Origin: Eubacteriales bacterium
GTDB taxonomy: Bacteria > Bacillota_A > Clostridia > Lachnospirales > Lachnospiraceae
Reading direction: 5' to 3'
DNA length: 23,859 nucleotides
NCBI GenBank assembly: GCA_030527765.1
Contig: JAUNAE010000018.1
Coordinates: 1-23,859, forward strand
The notes under the pieces were generated by a model. The model did not search any database and had not been told where the DNA came from. It worked only from the letters and a program-made list of their open reading frames with translations. The translations under genes were made by a program, and so were the position numbers. How positions within the stretch are numbered: position 1 is the stretch's first letter; each line of letters begins with the position of its first letter. Of the stretch, positions 21,296-23,859 are shown one piece after another.

Positions 21296-21772
21296 ATGAA
21301 AAACGGAAAAAACATAGAATTTAACTTATCTGGAGTGGTTCGTGCGGAATATTTATATATCCACGACGGAATAGAAATGAAGAGATCGAAAAGAAGATCC
21401 GGAATAGTTGTCGCTATCTCTTTGTTTGCGTATATTTTTTGATTTATCTTTTATCTTTGACTGCAGTTTACGGGAGTTTACATCTTCGCATCGATTCTCT
21501 TGCGAAACAATTCTATATATACTACGGAATTTATTTTTGTTTGGATAAATACCTGTATTTTTCTGCAGTAGCTGGCTCCAAACAGAACTTAAACAAAAAA
21601 ACTGCACAAGCCAATGATACCATGAGGTTTATATGAAGCATATTTTGGAAATACAAAATCTCCGGAATATCTCTTTGAGATCACTTCACTGGATGAAATC
21701 GGTAAATACGATTATTTTAAACCAGGCTTCGAGCAAATCACAAAGATGATGGAAGCGCGAAAGAAAAAATAA
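21296..21772 (+). pseudogene. Frameshifted plus-strand membrane-protein gene
   Basis: ATG at 21296 (GACGGAA upstream) opens a frame reading MKNGKNIEFNLSGVVRAEYL and reaching a hydrophobic segment (GIVVAISLFAYIF) before a stop at 21442 right after a run of six T. A second frame continues the hydrophobic part and a Tyr-rich helix (IYLLSLTAVYG...KQFYIYYGIYFCLDKYLYF) to 21636. The first frame then resumes as EAYFGNTKSPEYLFEITSLD...QITKMMEARKKK, ending at 21772. The pieces read like one ~155-residue membrane protein broken by two compensating frame changes. It is the only plus-strand gene and converges on the gene at 21862 across a bidirectional terminator. Decay, sequencing errors in the T run, or phase variation could each explain it. 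Family not recognised. Confidence 0.5.
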
Positions 21773-21790
21773 TACAGCAGCAAAGTAAAA

Positions 21791-21815
21791 CCACACGATC
21801 TATAAGACCGTGTGG
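21791..21815. terminator. Bidirectional terminator between convergent genes
   Basis: CCACACG/CGTGTGG stem with AAAA to its left and TTTTATTTC to its right, so it serves the plus-strand pseudogene and the minus-strand gene ending at 21862. Confidence 0.85.
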
Positions 21816-21861
21816 TTTTATTTCTTTATGAAGAATCGATGCTTCTCCAATATTAGCGACA

Positions 21862-23250
21862 TCAAGATAGATCGACCCACATCACCGGTCGTATAACCAT
21901 GTCATCATTTATTCCATATGAGTGATAAATCTTACCCCAGTATGAAACCTGATCAATGTTGCGGTTACGGGTGTCCGACCTTAGAAGCCAACAAGGTTTT
22001 ACTATAGGATCCTTACTCTTGTTATCTGCATATGGTGTCAGAATACAAACTCTTGATGCATCGTCTTGATATAAAGACTCCGCTTCTTTTGCACTAAGCA
22101 AAAAGATTTGATCCTCTACATCTTCACCTACTATAGTCTCATCCTCTGCGTGCTCAACATCCGATGACTTAATAATTCGGGCTCTCTCCTCTTCTTTGAA
22201 TGCAGTTTCGATAAAAGTTTCATTCAGCCAGTTTCGCAATGAGCAATCTTCCCATGCAATATCTGCTTCATCTGTCTCTTCATCATTGAAAGGTAAATAC
22301 TCTATTCCATATTTACTGATCAGCAATGCTTTATTATTCACTGTTTTCTGTACAATCCACGGAATCGCTTCCGTTCCGTTTTCCGTGTTATCGTCTATTT
22401 CATAATTTCCGAAATATAGCGTATTTTTATTAACAATGTTTTCTGTGGAAGGCACTGCATTGCAATCCCTGACTATCTTGTAGGATCTCATATAGTCTTT
22501 CTGATAGAACAGATCCTTTGCATACAGAAACTGTGCTTCATTCTTCCTTTGCCTTGCGTCCGAAAATCCTTCGATTTTCTTATATATGGTATATGCTTTT
22601 TCATAGTTTTTCTTTTCCATATATCTTCCGGCAATATTATAGCGCACCAACGGAATTACAATTGCAAAAAGTGCCCACACACCGATCACTGCGCTTAGAA
22701 TAACAAGCATTTTTTTCGTAATGGAATCTCTTTTTTGCTTCTCCGCACCAAGTCTTTCTTCAAGACCGGCATTGATTTCTTCTAGCTCTTTGCGAAGATC
22801 TTCGGAAGCAAAACGACACGCTTTCTCAAAATTTGGATTGTCATGGATCGATTGAGTACTCTTTTTTAAATCCTCTTTTTTCGAGACATGCCATGCTGCT
22901 AATACTTTTCCGAGGTAGGCTTCGCTATTCTCCGGATCCAGATCTAATACCTTCTCACAATACGAATCTGCAGAGTCCCATTCTTTATCCTCCAGGAATA
23001 AATAAATTCTCTTAAGGAGAGCTGTGACATTCGCATTCACATTCTGAGATGTTGTAGCTGATTCCCCATTCTGTTTATCTTCTTTTGTTTCCCCTTGAGT
23101 TTCATCTGGTGTTATTTCTTCCTGTGCTTCGTTCTCCGTTCTTTCCTTTGGCAGCGCATTCACTGCTCCGCAAGATTCACATGTAACCTGCGTCACGCCA
23201 TCTTCAAACGTAATCGAGCTGCCGCACTTATAACATTTGAATTTTCGCAT
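21862..23250 (-). CDS. Zinc-ribbon, TPR and DUF6273 membrane protein
   Basis: 462 residues. An N-terminal zinc ribbon (CYKC at 6-9, CESC at 24-27) is followed by an acidic linker, TPR-like helices (LLKRIYLFLEDKEWDSADSYCEKVLDLDPENSEAYLGKVLAAW, ~77-120), a charged coiled coil (~150-175) and one membrane helix (180-202). A second TPR-like pair (AGRYMEKKNYEKAYTIYKKIEGF, ~207-260) follows. A C-terminal DUF6273 domain (~278-462) has its typical segments: TLYFGNYE, PWIVQKTVNNKALLISKYGIEYLPFN, SLRNWLNETFIETAF, DQIFLLSAKEAESLY, CWLLRSD and IRPVMWVDL. DUF6273 is common in gut Firmicutes, related to formylglycine-generating/lectin-like folds, and its function is unclear. It is probably chromosomal-type cargo. 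No promoter motif of the element type precedes it. Confidence 0.8.
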   Translation of the reverse strand: MRKFKCYKCGSSITFEDGVTQVTCESCGAVNALPKERTENEAQEEITPDETQGETKEDKQNGESATTSQNVNANVTALLKRIYLFLEDKEWDSADSYCEKVLDLDPENSEAYLGKVLAAWHVSKKEDLKKSTQSIHDNPNFEKACRFASEDLRKELEEINAGLEERLGAEKQKRDSITKKMLVILSAVIGVWALFAIVIPLVRYNIAGRYMEKKNYEKAYTIYKKIEGFSDARQRKNEAQFLYAKDLFYQKDYMRSYKIVRDCNAVPSTENIVNKNTLYFGNYEIDDNTENGTEAIPWIVQKTVNNKALLISKYGIEYLPFNDEETDEADIAWEDCSLRNWLNETFIETAFKEEERARIIKSSDVEHAEDETIVGEDVEDQIFLLSAKEAESLYQDDASRVCILTPYADNKSKDPIVKPCWLLRSDTRNRNIDQVSYWGKIYHSYGINDDMVIRPVMWVDLS

Positions 23251-23334
23251 GTTGTTTGTCCTCTCTCAATTGTTTTAGAGAATGATACGATTAGCCTATT
23301 CTGCTATCCTCTCCCATTCTCTGATTTTAAAAAT

Positions 23335-23556
23335 TTACTTCAGGATCGAGCCAAGCAACTCGTAGAGAGATTTCGCCTCATCCTCAGTCAGAGTGATTCC
23401 TTTCCCCATCTTCTCGTGTTCCGGAGCCCAGTCACGAATATCGTATTTTGCCTTTCCTCCGTTCCAGGAAATCAGGTTGAGTTCCTTTGTCCATCCCTTC
23501 GCACTTTCGGAAATTGTTCCGCACTGCTTCTCAATCTCAAATTTGATGTCAGACAT
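23335..23556 (-). CDS. ydbC: YdbC/PC4-family ssDNA-binding protein
   Basis: 73 residues matching the YdbC family, the bacterial relatives of the eukaryotic PC4 transcription coactivator: IKFEIEKQCGTISESAKGWTKELNLISWNGGKAKYDIRDWAPEHEKMGKGITLTEDEAKSLYELL. These proteins form dimers with a beta-sheet groove that binds single-stranded DNA and are thought to act in replication, repair or transcription. GAAAGGAGCG precedes the ATG. The gap 23251-23334 downstream holds an AGAGAATG/CATTCTCT dyad that may end this transcript. Confidence 0.9.
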   Translation of the reverse strand: MSDIKFEIEKQCGTISESAKGWTKELNLISWNGGKAKYDIRDWAPEHEKMGKGITLTEDEAKSLYELLGSILK

Positions 23557-23577
23557 GTAATCGCTCCTTTCTAAAAG

Positions 23578-23760
23578 TCATTTTCTTTCCTCTGTTTTTG
23601 CCTGATTCTTGTAATAATCGTCTATATATGCCACAAGAGCACGCTCCACAGCGGCTGTTTTTGTCTGACCAGAGTCTAAACAAAATTCTTCCAGTTTCTC
23701 TTTAATATTCTTTTCCAATTTTATCGAGATGGGAACACTTTCTTTTCTGGGTCTTGCCAT
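23578..23760 (-). CDS. Ribbon-helix-helix (Arc/CopG-like) DNA-binding protein
   Basis: 60 residues from the ATG at 23760: ARPRKESVPISIKLEKNIKEKLEEFCLDSGQTKTAAVERALVAYIDDYYKN. A strand (VPISIKLE) is followed by two helices (KNIKEKLEEFCLDSG and TKTAAVERALVAYIDDYY), the classic dimeric fold of antitoxins, CopG-type copy regulators and relaxosome proteins. The frame extends to 23793, but AGAGGAAAG sits before the ATG at 23760 and the family begins there. It overlaps no toxin gene; the partial gene upstream ends 14 bp before this start and could be its partner. Confidence 0.8.
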   Translation of the reverse strand: MARPRKESVPISIKLEKNIKEKLEEFCLDSGQTKTAAVERALVAYIDDYYKNQAKTEERK

Positions 23761-23773
23761 ATTTGCTTTCCTC

Positions 23774-23859
23774 TCATCCCCCATAAATCTCATTTATTTT
23801 TTCTTGCAAAGTTCCATTCTTTGCATATTCTGCTGCATCCAGAAGCTTAAAGTTATGTT
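23774..23859 (-). CDS. Partial gene, C-terminal end only
   Basis: The last ~27 codons of a minus-strand gene that begins beyond the right edge: HNFKLLDAAEYAKNG, then TLQEKINEIYGG and TGA at 23774. It looks like two helices. It is co-transcribed with the ribbon-helix-helix gene (13-bp gap). No identity can be given from so short an end. Confidence 0.55.
   Translation of the reverse strand, partial: HNFKLLDAAEYAKNGTLQEKINEIYGG

Noticed and set aside
21353..21607. 84-codon minus-strand ORF
   Set aside because: The plus-strand frames here read more like protein (a membrane segment and an ordered C-terminus), and no ribosome binding site precedes the minus-strand ATG.
23251..23334. Terminator after the YdbC gene
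   Set aside because: The AGAGAATG/CATTCTCT dyad has a loop of about 30 nt and no clear T tract, so it is mentioned only in the YdbC entry.

Overview
The window looks like part of a large mobile element (big plasmid, integrative element or phage-plasmid) from a gut-type Clostridia bacterium, most likely Lachnospiraceae. The evidence is the moderate GC, the Gram-positive surface genes (class B sortase, QTGD-type sorting signal, SHIRT repeats, lipoproteins) and the Firmicutes families present (YdbC/PC4, DUF6273, a HipA-like family). Almost every gene is on the minus strand in short-gap or overlapping operons. There are no rRNA, tRNA, ribosomal or housekeeping metabolic genes, no transposase and no cas genes in the window.

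Layout. 1-453: a degenerate CRISPR-like mini-array butted against a truncated glycosyltransferase. 498-3885: a HipA-fold protein with its catalytic residues lost, a duplicated-domain protein, a lipoprotein and an unknown protein. 4002-8044: an actin-like ParM protein, a small partner and an 858-residue cell-wall-anchored SHIRT protein. 8132-9100: an SSB-like protein with two probable OB folds and an upstream small ORF. 9150-9600: a gene-poor stretch with a probable plus-strand small RNA and stacked terminators. 9603-17218: one long operon for sortase B, a membrane-anchored Ig-like/phosphodiester-glycosidase-like protein, membrane proteins and lipoproteins, ending in a second actin-like protein and an AT-hook protein. 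17368-18877: a second SSB-like protein with zinc-binding CxxC pairs, and a secreted protein. 19221-20414: a divergent sigma-70-like factor. 20601-21085: an array of 11 AT-rich dyad sites spaced in helical steps, probably a centromere or replication origin. 21296-21772: a broken plus-strand gene. 21862-23859: a zinc-ribbon/TPR/DUF6273 membrane protein, a YdbC ssDNA-binding protein, a ribbon-helix-helix regulator and a partial gene.

How it fits together. Four near-identical motifs (consensus on the minus strand CCATMTTAYWTATARAG) lie just upstream of four transcription units: ParM-1 plus surface protein, SSB-1, the sortase/ParM-2 operon, and SSB-2. They do not resemble ordinary -35/-10 promoters, and the element carries its own sigma-like gene beside them, so I propose a self-contained sigma/promoter regulon. 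A C-rich small RNA from 9387-9480 could pair with the G-rich ribosome binding site of that sigma gene. Two actin-like filaments, an AT-hook protein and the phased AT-rich array suggest an active DNA segregation or positioning system. These links are inferences; the motifs, repeats and ORFs themselves are read from the sequence.
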